DNA of 64,000 nt from CAKRJP01 sp963634745 (GTDB lineage: Bacteria > Bacillota > Clostridia > Lachnospirales > Lachnospiraceae): assembly GCA_963634745.1 (NCBI GenBank), contig CAVHCX010000001.1:124001-188000 (forward strand), given 5' to 3'. The position numbers were made by a program, and so were the translations under genes. Shown here one piece after another: positions 25,840 to 34,023 of the stretch. How positions within the stretch are numbered: position 1 is the stretch's first letter; every line of letters starts with the position of its first letter. The notes under the pieces were generated by a model that did no database searches, was not told the DNA's origin, and saw only the letters and a program-made list of their open reading frames with translations.

Positions 25840-27015
25840 TTAAATCTCTTCTCCAAAATAATCCATTTGTTCTACAACTTTTCCATGCCGAATAAATTCT
25901 CTGGGGATCCTCTTTCCTAAGTCACAGACAAATTCATAATTAAATCTTCCGGAAAGGTCACTAAGGACTTCCACCGGCAAGTGTTCCTCTCCATTATAAC
26001 CTACCAAGGTCACTAAGTCACCAAAGGAAAGATCTTCAATCTCTGTAACATCCACCATAAACTGGTCCATGCAGACACGGCCAAGAATGGGGGCCTTCTT
26101 TCCCTTTATAAGGACATATCCCTTATTAGATAAGGCCCTGGGATATCCGTCTCCATAGCCTACCGGAATCGTAGCGATTTTCGTTGCTTTTTCTGTCACG
26201 AAAGTACTGCCGTAGCTTACAGGAGTTCCCTCAGGAACCCATTTGATATGGGCTACATGGCTTATTAGTTCCAGCGCCGGTTTTAAAGGCACCTGGTCTT
26301 TTTTTACTTGCTCCGATGGATATAAACCATAGATGGAAATTCCGGCTCTTACTAAATCCAGGTTCACTTCCGGCAGGTCAATAATTCCTGCACTGTTGGA
26401 GACATGATAAAAAGGAAAGCGAATACCAAGCTCCTCTAACTCTTCCTTCATCCACAAATAATTATGAAACTGGACCTGGGTAAAGCCCTTATCTGTCTCA
26501 TCGGATTTTGCAAAATGCGTAAACATTCCCTCCAGGATCAGTCCCGGAAGTTTTGCAATCTCGGCAATGGTCTCCACAGACTCTTCGTTGATCAAAAATC
26601 CCAGTCTGGACATACCGGTATCTAATTTAATGTGCACATAGGCAGATTTTCCCAGAGCTTTCGCCCTTTCAGAAATAAATTTGGCGGCCTCCAAAGAATA
26701 AGTAGTGATTCGAATTTCATGTTCAATGGCCTGATCGATAGAATCCGGGAAAATGCATCCCAAAACTAAGATAGCTTTCTTACGACCGGCTCTTCGAAGG
26801 GCCACTGCCTCTTCCAAAGTAGCTGTTGCATATCCCCAGATATAGTCCTTGTCTTCCAATAAATTTGAAATCTGAAGAGCCCCATGTCCATAGCCATCGG
26901 TTTTAATTACGGCTAACATGGATGTTCCCGGCTTTAGATTCGCCTTCATTTGTTCCATATTATATTCAATGGCATCCAAGTCAATTCTTGCACATACTCT
27001 AGTATAAGCTTTCAT
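25840..27015 (-). CDS. alr: Alanine racemase
   Basis: PLP-dependent racemase making D-alanine for peptidoglycan. The catalytic lysine is in AVIKTDGYGHGA (Lys38), the second acid-base Tyr in PVSYGSTFVTEK (about 268) and the C-terminal CMDQFMVDVT region completes the dimer active site. Length 391 is normal. The start overlaps the nnr stop by 17 bases and uses AGGAGG inside the nnr end. nnr-alr adjacency is widespread in Gram-positive genomes. Confidence 0.96.
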   Translation of the reverse strand: MKAYTRVCARIDLDAIEYNMEQMKANLKPGTSMLAVIKTDGYGHGALQISNLLEDKDYIWGYATATLEEAVALRRAGRKKAILVLGCIFPDSIDQAIEHEIRITTYSLEAAKFISERAKALGKSAYVHIKLDTGMSRLGFLINEESVETIAEIAKLPGLILEGMFTHFAKSDETDKGFTQVQFHNYLWMKEELEELGIRFPFYHVSNSAGIIDLPEVNLDLVRAGISIYGLYPSEQVKKDQVPLKPALELISHVAHIKWVPEGTPVSYGSTFVTEKATKIATIPVGYGDGYPRALSNKGYVLIKGKKAPILGRVCMDQFMVDVTEIEDLSFGDLVTLVGYNGEEHLPVEVLSDLSGRFNYEFVCDLGKRIPREFIRHGKVVEQMDYFGEEI

Positions 27016-28519
27016 TTGCTATGTCCTCCTGTTCCTTTAGGGCTCCTCCAAGATAGGAAATAAGATCCCTTGCAAGAACACTATAACTTCCTTTTTCTTT
27101 TCTGGCCAAATCTCCGGATCTTCCGTGAAGATAGACGCCCATATCTGTGGCACTGATCGCATTGTTACTTTGCACCACCAAGGCCGCAATACATCCGGCC
27201 AAAACATCCCCGGAACCTGCCTTGGCCATGGCATTATTTCCTGTAAGATTTACATAAGGGCCACAGAGATGATTAAATACCATGGTTCTGGTATCTTTAA
27301 GGGCGCAGATCACTTGATATTCTTCCACAAATTTTTGTAGGAGGTCTGTGCGGTTTTGTTTTAAGTTGGTAAGATCTGTATCTAAAAGTCTTGCCATCTC
27401 CAGCATGTGGGGTGTCAGTATATATTTTCCGTTTTTTAATTTTTCCAGCAATTCTCTGTGTTCTGAAATCAGATTGAGGCCATCCGCATCAATGATACAT
27501 GGAATTTTCGCCTCTTCCAAAACCAAGGTCAAAATTTCCTGGGAGGTAATAGATATCCCTAGTCCGGAACCTATGCATACCCCATCGGCCCACTCTAATA
27601 ATTGAAGCAGGTCAATCTTATCGAAGGATTTGTAGGTCACTACAATAGCTTCCGGAAGAAGTTCCTGCAAAATGATCCGGTTACTCTCATGGGTATAGAT
27701 TTTGACCAGGCCCACGCCTGCGGTATAAGCTGCCAAGGCATTAAAATAGGCTGCTCCTGACATGCCCTTGCTTCCGGCGATCACTAATAATTTCCCGTAA
27801 CTTCCCTTGTGGGAGTCTATTTTTCGAAGGGGTAAGAGTCTTACATACTCTTCCGGTTCACAGGTATAGGCTAAAGTTTTGTCTCCGGCCAAGACTGAAG
27901 TGTCAATGCCTACGTCTGTTACAATCACTCTTCCGGCATAGTCGGCCCCCGGGAAGAGCACCAGCCCTAATTTTTCTTCCTGGAAAGTAACCGTAATGCT
28001 TGCATGCACTGCAATTCCCATAATCTGCCCGGAATCTGCCGAGATGCCGGAAGGCAGGTCAACGGATAGGACCGGAGCTTTATGGCGATTGATCTTACGG
28101 ATTACATTTTGATAGTCTCCCTGGATTTCCCTATCTAAGCCCACGCCAAAAATAGCATCTACGATTAGACTATAATCATCGTCCTCCACGAAGCCATCTA
28201 CAAAATCTCCGCCGGCTTCTCTTAAAAAGCCAATCTGCTTCTTTGTCTCATCGCTGCAATGGGTCTTATTTCCAACAAAGCAAACCGTTACAAAAATTCC
28301 CCTCTGCATCAAAATCCTTGCAATGGCAAATCCATCTCCTCCATTGTTTCCGGAGCCGCATACAATGCAAACCTTGGCAAGATCAAGGCCCTCCCTGTAC
28401 ATAAGATCCACACAGGAAAGAGCCGCATTCTCCATAAGTTCCAGGGAAGAAATATGAAGTTCTTCCATGGTATGTTTGTCTGCCTGTTTCATTTGCTTTC
28501 CATTTACCAGATATCTCAT
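26999..28519 (-). CDS. nnr: Bifunctional NAD(P)H-hydrate epimerase / ADP-dependent dehydratase
   Basis: Repairs hydrated NADH and NADPH. The N-terminal YjeF_N epimerase domain (to about residue 215) shows GSGNNGGDGFAIAR, and the C-terminal ribokinase-like dehydratase (about 225-500) has GSKGMSGAAYF, IDADGLNL, TPHMLEMARL and AGSGDVLAGCIAAL. ATG at 28519 (506 residues) has GGGAG ten bases upstream; a GTG at 28525 with four-base spacing is an alternative start. It overlaps alr by 17 bases. It follows the rex terminator by about 50 bases without an obvious strong promoter. Confidence 0.95.
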   Translation of the reverse strand: MRYLVNGKQMKQADKHTMEELHISSLELMENAALSCVDLMYREGLDLAKVCIVCGSGNNGGDGFAIARILMQRGIFVTVCFVGNKTHCSDETKKQIGFLREAGGDFVDGFVEDDDYSLIVDAIFGVGLDREIQGDYQNVIRKINRHKAPVLSVDLPSGISADSGQIMGIAVHASITVTFQEEKLGLVLFPGADYAGRVIVTDVGIDTSVLAGDKTLAYTCEPEEYVRLLPLRKIDSHKGSYGKLLVIAGSKGMSGAAYFNALAAYTAGVGLVKIYTHESNRIILQELLPEAIVVTYKSFDKIDLLQLLEWADGVCIGSGLGISITSQEILTLVLEEAKIPCIIDADGLNLISEHRELLEKLKNGKYILTPHMLEMARLLDTDLTNLKQNRTDLLQKFVEEYQVICALKDTRTMVFNHLCGPYVNLTGNNAMAKAGSGDVLAGCIAALVVQSNNAISATDMGVYLHGRSGDLARKEKGSYSVLARDLISYLGGALKEQEDIANESLY

Positions 28520-28570
28520 AATCACTTATCTCCCATCTACAATTCCCATAACTTTTTATGTAGACATGGT

Positions 28571-28594
28571 AAAAAAAGACGACCGAAGCCGTCT
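28571..28594 (-). terminator. Intrinsic terminator of rex
   Basis: On the minus strand AGACGGC pairs with GTCGTCT around a TTCG tetraloop, followed at once by a run of seven T. UUCG loops are unusually stable. It lies 15 bases after the rex stop. Confidence 0.9.
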
Positions 28595-28608
28595 CTTAAT
28601 TATCATTC

Positions 28609-29256
28609 TTATTCTTCCTCGTAATCCTCCAAAGCATTCTCATGCAAACGATAGGTCACTTGTAAGAGGCTGTCTGTCAAATGCACGCTCTCGGTAACTA
28701 CATTCTCCGGAACATGTAAATCTGTATAAGTAAAGTTCCAAATTGCCTTTACCCCATTATCTGTAAGAATCTTAGCCACTGCCACTGCCTGATCGCGAGG
28801 CACCGACAAAATAGCGATCTCAACAGGATGCTCTTTTACAAAAGCCGGAAATTCGTCCATCATAAGAATGGGCTTTCCATTGATGGAGACCCCTTGTAAA
28901 CGAGGATTGATATCAAACAAAGCAGTAATCTCAAATTCATTCTGATTGAATCCATGATAATTTGCCAGGGCCTGTCCTAAATTACCGGCTCCCACAACTG
29001 CAATGGTATGATGGTCTTCTAACCCCAGGATCTTTCCAATCTCTTTTAATAAATACTTTACATTATAACCATATCCCTGCTGGCCAAATCCACCAAAGTT
29101 ATTAAGATCCTGCCTGATCTGGGATGCTGTTACATGCATACGCTTACTTAAATCACTTGAGGAAATTCTCTCAACTCCTTCGTTAGATAAAGTCTCCAAA
29201 TATCTGTGATATCTTGGCAACCTTCTAACGACTGCTTGCGAAATTTCTTTTGCCAT
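28609..29256 (-). CDS. rex: Redox-sensing transcriptional repressor Rex
   Basis: Rex represses fermentation and respiration genes until NADH builds up. The N-terminal winged helix (about 1-80) has RRLPRYHRYLETL and SSDLSKRMHVTASQIRQDLNNFG, and the C-terminal Rossmann domain carries VVGAGNLGQALANY for NAD(H). Length 215 is typical. It is transcribed alone from a near-consensus promoter and ends at a strong terminator. A candidate Rex operator overlaps its own -35 (29302-29319), suggesting autoregulation. It lies divergently from the ABC-F gene. Likely targets in the window such as nfnAB show no clear operator by eye. Confidence 0.96.
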   Translation of the reverse strand: MAKEISQAVVRRLPRYHRYLETLSNEGVERISSSDLSKRMHVTASQIRQDLNNFGGFGQQGYGYNVKYLLKEIGKILGLEDHHTIAVVGAGNLGQALANYHGFNQNEFEITALFDINPRLQGVSINGKPILMMDEFPAFVKEHPVEIAILSVPRDQAVAVAKILTDNGVKAIWNFTYTDLHVPENVVTESVHLTDSLLQVTYRLHENALEDYEEE

Positions 29257-29290
29257 ATATATACACCTACTATTCTCTCATAATATAACA

Positions 29291-29319
29291 AGTATACCTT
29301 TTTGTGATAATTCTGTCAA
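29291..29319 (-). promoter_or_regulatory. Promoter of rex
   Basis: On the minus strand TTGACA (29319-29314), a perfect -35, is 17 bases from TATACT (29296-29291). Transcription should start roughly 30 bases before the rex ATG. Confidence 0.85.
29302..29319. promoter_or_regulatory. Candidate Rex operator over the rex -35
   Basis: TTGTGATAATTCTGTCAA has the 18-base form of a Rex site, TTGTGA-N6-TCACAA. The left half is perfect and the right half matches four of six; the mismatches are the bases that also build the TTGACA -35 box on the minus strand. Binding there would block RNA polymerase. This is inference from consensus resemblance. Confidence 0.45.
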
Positions 29320-29340
29320 ATCTTTTCCGACAAGCTACCC

Positions 29341-29369
29341 TTGCGAGAATTCTCAGATTCTTGTATTAT
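29341..29369 (+). promoter_or_regulatory. Promoter of the ABC-F gene
   Basis: TTGCGA (29341-29346) and TATTAT (29364-29369) are 17 bases apart on the plus strand. The start point would be about 38 bases before ATG 29415. The rex and ABC-F promoters are back to back within 80 bases. Confidence 0.65.
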
Positions 29370-29414
29370 AGGGATTAAGTGTTGAAAAAACAGAAGAATT
29401 CAGGAGTTAATAAA

Positions 29415-31334
29415 ATGATTTTAGCATGTCACGGAATATCAAAGGCATTTGGTGAAGACGTCATCGTCGAAAATGCTTCCTTTCATATAGAAGATCGAGA
29501 AAAAGTTGCCCTAGTAGGAATCAATGGCGCCGGAAAATCTACGATTTTAAAGATGATTGTGGGAGAACTTCCTGCAGATGCGGGCCAGGTGATTCTTACA
29601 AAGGGGAAAACTCTAGGTTACCTTGCCCAACACCAGGCCATGAAAAGTGGTTCTACGATCTACGAGGAAGTGCGAAATTCCAGACCGGATATTTTACAAA
29701 TGAACCAAAAACTTCGAGATATTGAAGAAGAATTAAATATTCTGTCCGGGGATGCCTTAAATGCCCGACTAGATACTTATCATCGGCTTACGGAAGAATT
29801 TGACCGGATGAATGGCTATGCCTACGAAAGCGAAGTTGTCGGGGTCTTAAAAGGATTGGGATTTTTGGAAGAAGAATTTTCCAAACCGGTGGATACTCTG
29901 TCAGGCGGACAAAAAACCAGAGTCTCTCTCAGCAAGCTCCTTTTAACCAAGCCGGATATCTTACTTTTAGACGAGCCTACCAACCACTTAGACCTAAATT
30001 CCATCGACTGGTTGGAGACCTACCTTGTAAATTATCCGGGAGCTGTTTTAATCGTTTCCCATGACCGTTATTTTTTAAATCGAGTTGTCACAAAGGTTCT
30101 GGAAATTGAGCGGGGCCAGCTTATGACCTTCCAGGGCAATTACAATGACTATGCCACCAAAAAACAACAGCTTCGGGATATCCGCCTAAAAGAATATTTA
30201 AATCAGCAGCAGGAAATCAAGCACCAGGAAGCTGTTATTGAAAAATTAAAATCATTTAACCGAGAAAAATCCATCAAGCGGGCCGAGAGCCGGGAAAAGA
30301 TGTTGGATAAAATCCAGGTACTTGATAAACCTATGGAATTAAATACCGACATCCACCTGACCCTGGAGCCCTCCCACATCAGCGGCTCTGATGTTTTAAG
30401 AGTGGATCATTTAAGCAAAAGTTTCCCCACCCAGGATTTATTTAAAGATATCAGTTTTGAAATCAAGCGCGGGGAACATGTTGCCATTATCGGAGATAAC
30501 GGGACCGGTAAAACCACCCTGCTTAAAATTTTAAACCAGGTAATTGATCCCGACAGCGGTTCCTTCACCCTGGGGACCAATGTAGAAATCGGTTACTATG
30601 ACCAGGAGCACCACGTTCTTCATATGGATAAAACTATTTTCCAGGAGATTTCCGATGACTATCCAGCACTTACCAATACCCAGATCCGAAAGGTTTTAGC
30701 TGCCTTTTTATTTACCGGAGATGATGTATTTAAATTAATCGGAGACCTAAGCGGTGGTGAGCGCGGTCGTGTATCTCTCGCAAAATTGATGCTGTCCAAT
30801 GCCAATTTCCTGATCTTGGATGAGCCTACCAACCATCTAGACATTACATCCAAAGAAATTTTGGAAAAAGCCTTAAACGATTATACCGGAACCGTTTTAT
30901 ACGTTTCCCACGACCGATATTTCATTAACCAAACCGCCGGCAGGATCTTGGAATTAGTAAATCATAGTTTTGTAAATTATATTGGAAATTATGATTATTA
31001 TTTAGAAAAAAAGGATGCTCTCACTGCTATTTATGCCAAGGAGGATCAAACTGAATCTGAAAATACAGCTTGCGAGACTGAAAGCGAAGCCAAACTTAGC
31101 TGGCAAGAGCAAAAAGAAGCCCAGGCCAAAGAGAGAAAACGCCAAAATGAGCTAAAGAAAACCGAGGAACGTATTTCTATATTAGAAGAAAGAGACCAGG
31201 AAATCGATGCTCTTATGTCTCAGGAGGAAATCTTTACCAATTCTGTAAAGTGCCAGGAATTGTCGACTGAAAAAGCTGAGATTCTTGAAGAGTTGGAAAC
31301 CTTATATGAAACTTGGGAGACCTTAGCGGAATAG
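29415..31334 (+). CDS. ABC-F family ATPase (YdiF-like)
   Basis: A soluble ABC protein with two ATPase domains and no membrane part, of the ABC-F translation-factor/ribosome-protection class; overall order resembles B. subtilis YdiF. First domain: Walker A GINGAGKST, signature LSGGQKTRVSLSK, Walker B ILLLDEPTNHLD. Second domain: GDNGTGKTTLLK, LSGGERGRVSLAK, FLILDEPTNHLD. The interdomain linker that would reach the ribosomal P/E site is at about 240-320, and a Glu/Lys-rich coiled coil closes the protein (about 560-639). I take ATG at 29415, with AGGAG eight bases before it, not the upstream GTG. It is the only plus-strand gene in the window. Antibiotic resistance cannot be inferred. Confidence 0.93.
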   Translation: MILACHGISKAFGEDVIVENASFHIEDREKVALVGINGAGKSTILKMIVGELPADAGQVILTKGKTLGYLAQHQAMKSGSTIYEEVRNSRPDILQMNQKLRDIEEELNILSGDALNARLDTYHRLTEEFDRMNGYAYESEVVGVLKGLGFLEEEFSKPVDTLSGGQKTRVSLSKLLLTKPDILLLDEPTNHLDLNSIDWLETYLVNYPGAVLIVSHDRYFLNRVVTKVLEIERGQLMTFQGNYNDYATKKQQLRDIRLKEYLNQQQEIKHQEAVIEKLKSFNREKSIKRAESREKMLDKIQVLDKPMELNTDIHLTLEPSHISGSDVLRVDHLSKSFPTQDLFKDISFEIKRGEHVAIIGDNGTGKTTLLKILNQVIDPDSGSFTLGTNVEIGYYDQEHHVLHMDKTIFQEISDDYPALTNTQIRKVLAAFLFTGDDVFKLIGDLSGGERGRVSLAKLMLSNANFLILDEPTNHLDITSKEILEKALNDYTGTVLYVSHDRYFINQTAGRILELVNHSFVNYIGNYDYYLEKKDALTAIYAKEDQTESENTACETESEAKLSWQEQKEAQAKERKRQNELKKTEERISILEERDQEIDALMSQEEIFTNSVKCQELSTEKAEILEELETLYETWETLAE

Positions 31335-31341
31335 CCCAAAT

Positions 31342-31384
31342 AAAAAAGACCCATTGCAGAAATACTTGCGATGAGTCTTTTTTT
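31342..31384. terminator. Bidirectional terminator between convergent genes
   Basis: AAAAAAGAC (from 31342) pairs with GTCTTTTTTT (ending 31384) through an interrupted stem including CAT/ATG and GCA/TGC-type pairs. A-runs and T-runs on both sides serve both the ABC-F gene (plus) and the flavoprotein gene (minus). Confidence 0.8.
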
Positions 31385-31419
31385 GAATCAATTGATTTTA
31401 TTTGCTTTAATTTAAAATT

Positions 31420-32649
31420 TTATTGCCTACTTCTTTTTTCTTCCATATATCGGATCATAGCCTGGGCAGCTTTTTTTGCTCCATCCACTGCATGGACGAC
31501 TGTTTTTGAACCGGTGATTACATCACCTGCCGCAAAGACTCCGGCCTTGGTGGTCATATAATTTTCATCTACCAGAAGGAGCCCCCTGTCCGACCCCTCC
31601 AATCCAAGGGTTGTACGAATCAATTTCTTTCTTGGTCCCTGACTGATAGAAATAATTGTAGAGTCTGCTTCCACCTGCACCGGATTTTCTTCAGCCCCTA
31701 TAATCTCTCCATTTTCATCTAGGATATTTTTTTGAAAGACCGGTCCTTTTTCATTAATCTCCAAAATCGAATAACCGAATTCAAATTCTGCCCCGTCAAG
31801 CTTTGCATAGGATACTTCATGGGAACTGGCTGCAATTTTTGATCCTCTGGCATAGAGGGTCACCTTCCTGGCCCCGTTTCTTAGGGCAGTCCTTGCCACA
31901 TCCATGGCTGCATTTCCCATGCCGATTACCGCCACCTTTTCTCCCAGCTGATAGGCCGCTGCATTTGCAAGATAATCGATGCCAAAGTAAACATTTCCCA
32001 GACACTCTCCGGGAACCCCTAGATTTCTTGCCTTCCACACGCCTGTTCCAATGAATACGCTGTCATATCCATCCCTTAAAAGATCATCGATTTTCAATAC
32101 CGCTCCGATGGTAGTATTGGGGCGAATTCTAATATCCAACTCTCTCATTCGAATCTGGTATCGGTCTAGAATCTTTTTGGGAAGACGATATTCAGGAATT
32201 CCATATTGCATAACCCCGCCGATCTTATCCTTCCACTCAAAGATAGTTACATCATATCCTTCTTTTGCCAACTTGATAGCCACCGTCATTCCAGCCGGTC
32301 CGGCTCCGATTACAGCCGCCCTTTGATTTTTCTTTTCCGCAATTTCTAACTGCATCCGGTCCAGATACATGTCAGAAATATAATTTTCAATACTGGAAAA
32401 ATGTACGGGGTTCCCTTTTCTTCCCAGCACACAGTGTCCCTCACACTGGTTCTCATGATTACAGACAATCGAGCAAATCACAGACATAGGATTATTCTCA
32501 AATAGTGTTTCCCCGGCTTCCATGATCCGATTTTCTTTAAACATTTGAATAATCTGAGGTACTGCAGTATGTACCGGGCATCCCTGCTGGCACATAGGTT
32601 TTTTACAGTTCAGACAACGATTTGCTTCATCAATGATGTGTAATGCCAT
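31420..32649 (-). CDS. Orphan GltD/NfnB-like NAD(P)-dependent flavoprotein
   Basis: A second, shorter homolog (409 residues) of NfnB at 15-16.5 kb. It starts directly at the first Fe-S motif (CLNCKKPMCQQGCPV at about 13-27), lacking the ~28-residue N-terminal lead, and also has CSIVCNHENQCEGHC. FAD motif GAGPAGMTVAIKLAKEGYD (about 112) and NAD(P) motif GMGNAAMDVARTALRNGA (about 245) are intact, as is the final FAAGDVITGSKTVV. No NfnA-type or glutamate synthase large subunit gene is beside it, so partner and electron acceptor are unknown. It may be a ferredoxin- or NADPH-linked oxidoreductase. A 10-base-pair hairpin lies directly before its ribosome site. Confidence 0.85.
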   Translation of the reverse strand: MALHIIDEANRCLNCKKPMCQQGCPVHTAVPQIIQMFKENRIMEAGETLFENNPMSVICSIVCNHENQCEGHCVLGRKGNPVHFSSIENYISDMYLDRMQLEIAEKKNQRAAVIGAGPAGMTVAIKLAKEGYDVTIFEWKDKIGGVMQYGIPEYRLPKKILDRYQIRMRELDIRIRPNTTIGAVLKIDDLLRDGYDSVFIGTGVWKARNLGVPGECLGNVYFGIDYLANAAAYQLGEKVAVIGMGNAAMDVARTALRNGARKVTLYARGSKIAASSHEVSYAKLDGAEFEFGYSILEINEKGPVFQKNILDENGEIIGAEENPVQVEADSTIISISQGPRKKLIRTTLGLEGSDRGLLLVDENYMTTKAGVFAAGDVITGSKTVVHAVDGAKKAAQAMIRYMEEKRSRQ

Positions 32650-32663
32650 TTTAAATTTCCTCC

Positions 32664-32688
32664 CATTTATAGTCTTCTACTATAAATG
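32664..32688. promoter_or_regulatory. Perfect inverted repeat before the orphan flavoprotein gene
   Basis: CATTTATAGT (32664-32673) and ACTATAAATG (32679-32688) are perfect inverted repeats with a five-base loop. On the minus-strand mRNA the hairpin ends right against GGGAGG, the ribosome site. It could be an operator or a translation-control hairpin; no family is recognised. Confidence 0.5.
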
Positions 32689-32760
32689 ATACCGCGGCAA
32701 GCTAGAGGCATCTAATTCCATTATCGAATCTGCTTATTCCTAAAATCATTCTAAATCAAC

Positions 32761-33372
32761 TTACCCTTCTCTTTCAGGCTGCTCGTCAAACCTGTGATTT
32801 CCAAAATAATATTCTGCATCCCTTTCATTGATTTCCCTATAAACCTTGCAAGGAGCACCGAAAGCCACCACATTTGCAGGGATATCCTTTGTCACAACGG
32901 ATCCTGCCCCGATGACTGAATTTTCACCGATACTTACACCCGGCAGCACCATGACATTTCCTCCGATCCATACATTGTCTCCTATGGTAATCGGGAAAGA
33001 ATACATTCCATCTGCCCGATGGTCCGGATGAATGGCATGTCCGGTTGTGCTAAGGGTAACATTGGGACCGATGAGCACATTTTTTCCGATGGTGATCTTC
33101 CAATCATCAATGAGGGTGAAATTCATATTAGCATAGGTTCCCGAACCAATGGAAACGTATTTTCCAACAGAGACGGTAAGAGGGGAATTAAGCCATACAT
33201 GTTCTCCTACCTGACCAAATATTTCATGTACTACTTGCTCTCGCTCCTTCATAGCATCGGTGGGAAGGTCATTAAATTTTTTAACCAATTCCTTACATCT
33301 TGCCTGTAGAGCCATATTCTCCTCATCGTCCTTCCAGAGATAGCCTGCTTTCATTCGTTCCTGTTCTGTCAT
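32761..33372 (-). CDS. Maltose/galactoside O-acetyltransferase-like sugar acetyltransferase
   Basis: A 203-residue left-handed beta-helix acetyltransferase of the Maa/LacA/NodL group, using acetyl-CoA to acetylate sugars. The N-terminal maltose-acetyltransferase motif MKAGYLWKDDEE is present, followed by hexapeptide repeats (about 75-185) with the catalytic His in TTGHAIHPDHR and GDNVWIGGNVMVLPGVSIGENSVIGAGSVVTKDIP. The role is often detoxification of non-metabolised sugars; a surface-glycan role is less likely since it lies far from the glycan island. It shares a transcript direction with the NUDIX gene 44 bases upstream. Confidence 0.92.
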   Translation of the reverse strand: MTEQERMKAGYLWKDDEENMALQARCKELVKKFNDLPTDAMKEREQVVHEIFGQVGEHVWLNSPLTVSVGKYVSIGSGTYANMNFTLIDDWKITIGKNVLIGPNVTLSTTGHAIHPDHRADGMYSFPITIGDNVWIGGNVMVLPGVSIGENSVIGAGSVVTKDIPANVVAFGAPCKVYREINERDAEYYFGNHRFDEQPEREG

Positions 33373-33416
33373 CCTTTATCTCCTCCAATATATTTTAGCT
33401 TGCTCCAATATAGGCT

Positions 33417-33956
33417 TTATCTTACATACTGAGATTCATAGGCTAAAATTGCAGCTATGGTTTTTGCATCTTCGATTTTTCCGCCAAAGATCATCTGTTT
33501 TAATTCATTTAAAGTATAGGCTTCTACCTCTACATATTCATTCTCATCCAAATGCTGTTTGGAAGGAATCAAGTCTCTGGCCAGGAAGATCTCAATGCGT
33601 TCGTCACAAAATGCCACTGTTGTCCGAAGCGTGAGAAGACGCTCCAAATGATCAGAGCGGTATCCGGTCTCTTCCTCCAATTCTCTGGCTGCACATTCAA
33701 TTCCCGGCTCGCCCGGCTGGTCCAATTTACCTGCAGGTACTTCTAAGGTTTCTCTCTCAAGAGCGTTGCGGTACTGCCTTACCATTAAGATTTTGCCATC
33801 TTCCCTTACAGGAATTACGGCTGCGGCCCCATCATGATGGATAAAATCCCAATCCTCAGAGGATCCGTTGGCAAATTCCATATGGTCCTGATAAATTTTA
33901 AGGACGGTTCCCTCATATTTTAATGTACGACTTGTTCTTCTTACTTCATTACTCAT
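33417..33956 (-). CDS. ADP-ribose pyrophosphatase-like NUDIX hydrolase
   Basis: A 179-residue NUDIX protein of the ADP-ribose/sugar-nucleotide pyrophosphatase type. The box reads AGKLDQPGEPGIECAARELEEETG: the REUXEEXG part is exact while the GX5E part has one extra residue compared with the usual AGKLDxGE. The FCDERIEIFLARDL segment and N-terminal SRTLKYEGTVLKIY are typical. It probably cleaves ADP-ribose or related compounds. The start codon is only about 20 bases after the rny terminator, leaving little room for its own promoter. Confidence 0.92.
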   Translation of the reverse strand: MSNEVRRTSRTLKYEGTVLKIYQDHMEFANGSSEDWDFIHHDGAAAVIPVREDGKILMVRQYRNALERETLEVPAGKLDQPGEPGIECAARELEEETGYRSDHLERLLTLRTTVAFCDERIEIFLARDLIPSKQHLDENEYVEVEAYTLNELKQMIFGGKIEDAKTIAAILAYESQYVR

Positions 33957-33976
33957 TGCTATTTCCTCCTTTTTAT

Positions 33977-34012
33977 AAAAAAAGACAGAACCGAAATCAC
34001 CGGTTCTGTCTT
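33977..34012 (-). terminator. Intrinsic terminator of the recA-recX-rny unit
   Basis: On the minus strand a perfect 12-base-pair stem (34012-34001 with 33993-33982) and seven-base loop are followed by seven T. It begins 12 bases after the rny stop. Confidence 0.92.
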
Positions 34013-34023
34013 ATATTTATCTT

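Noticed and set aside
29379..29414. GTG start of the ABC-F gene at 29379
   Set aside because: ATG at 29415 has AGGAG at correct spacing and fits the family N-terminus; the upstream 12 residues overlap the promoter leader.
33373..33416. Two copies of CTCCAATATA before the acetyltransferase gene
   Set aside because: Only two short copies, one overlapping the ribosome site region; likely chance.
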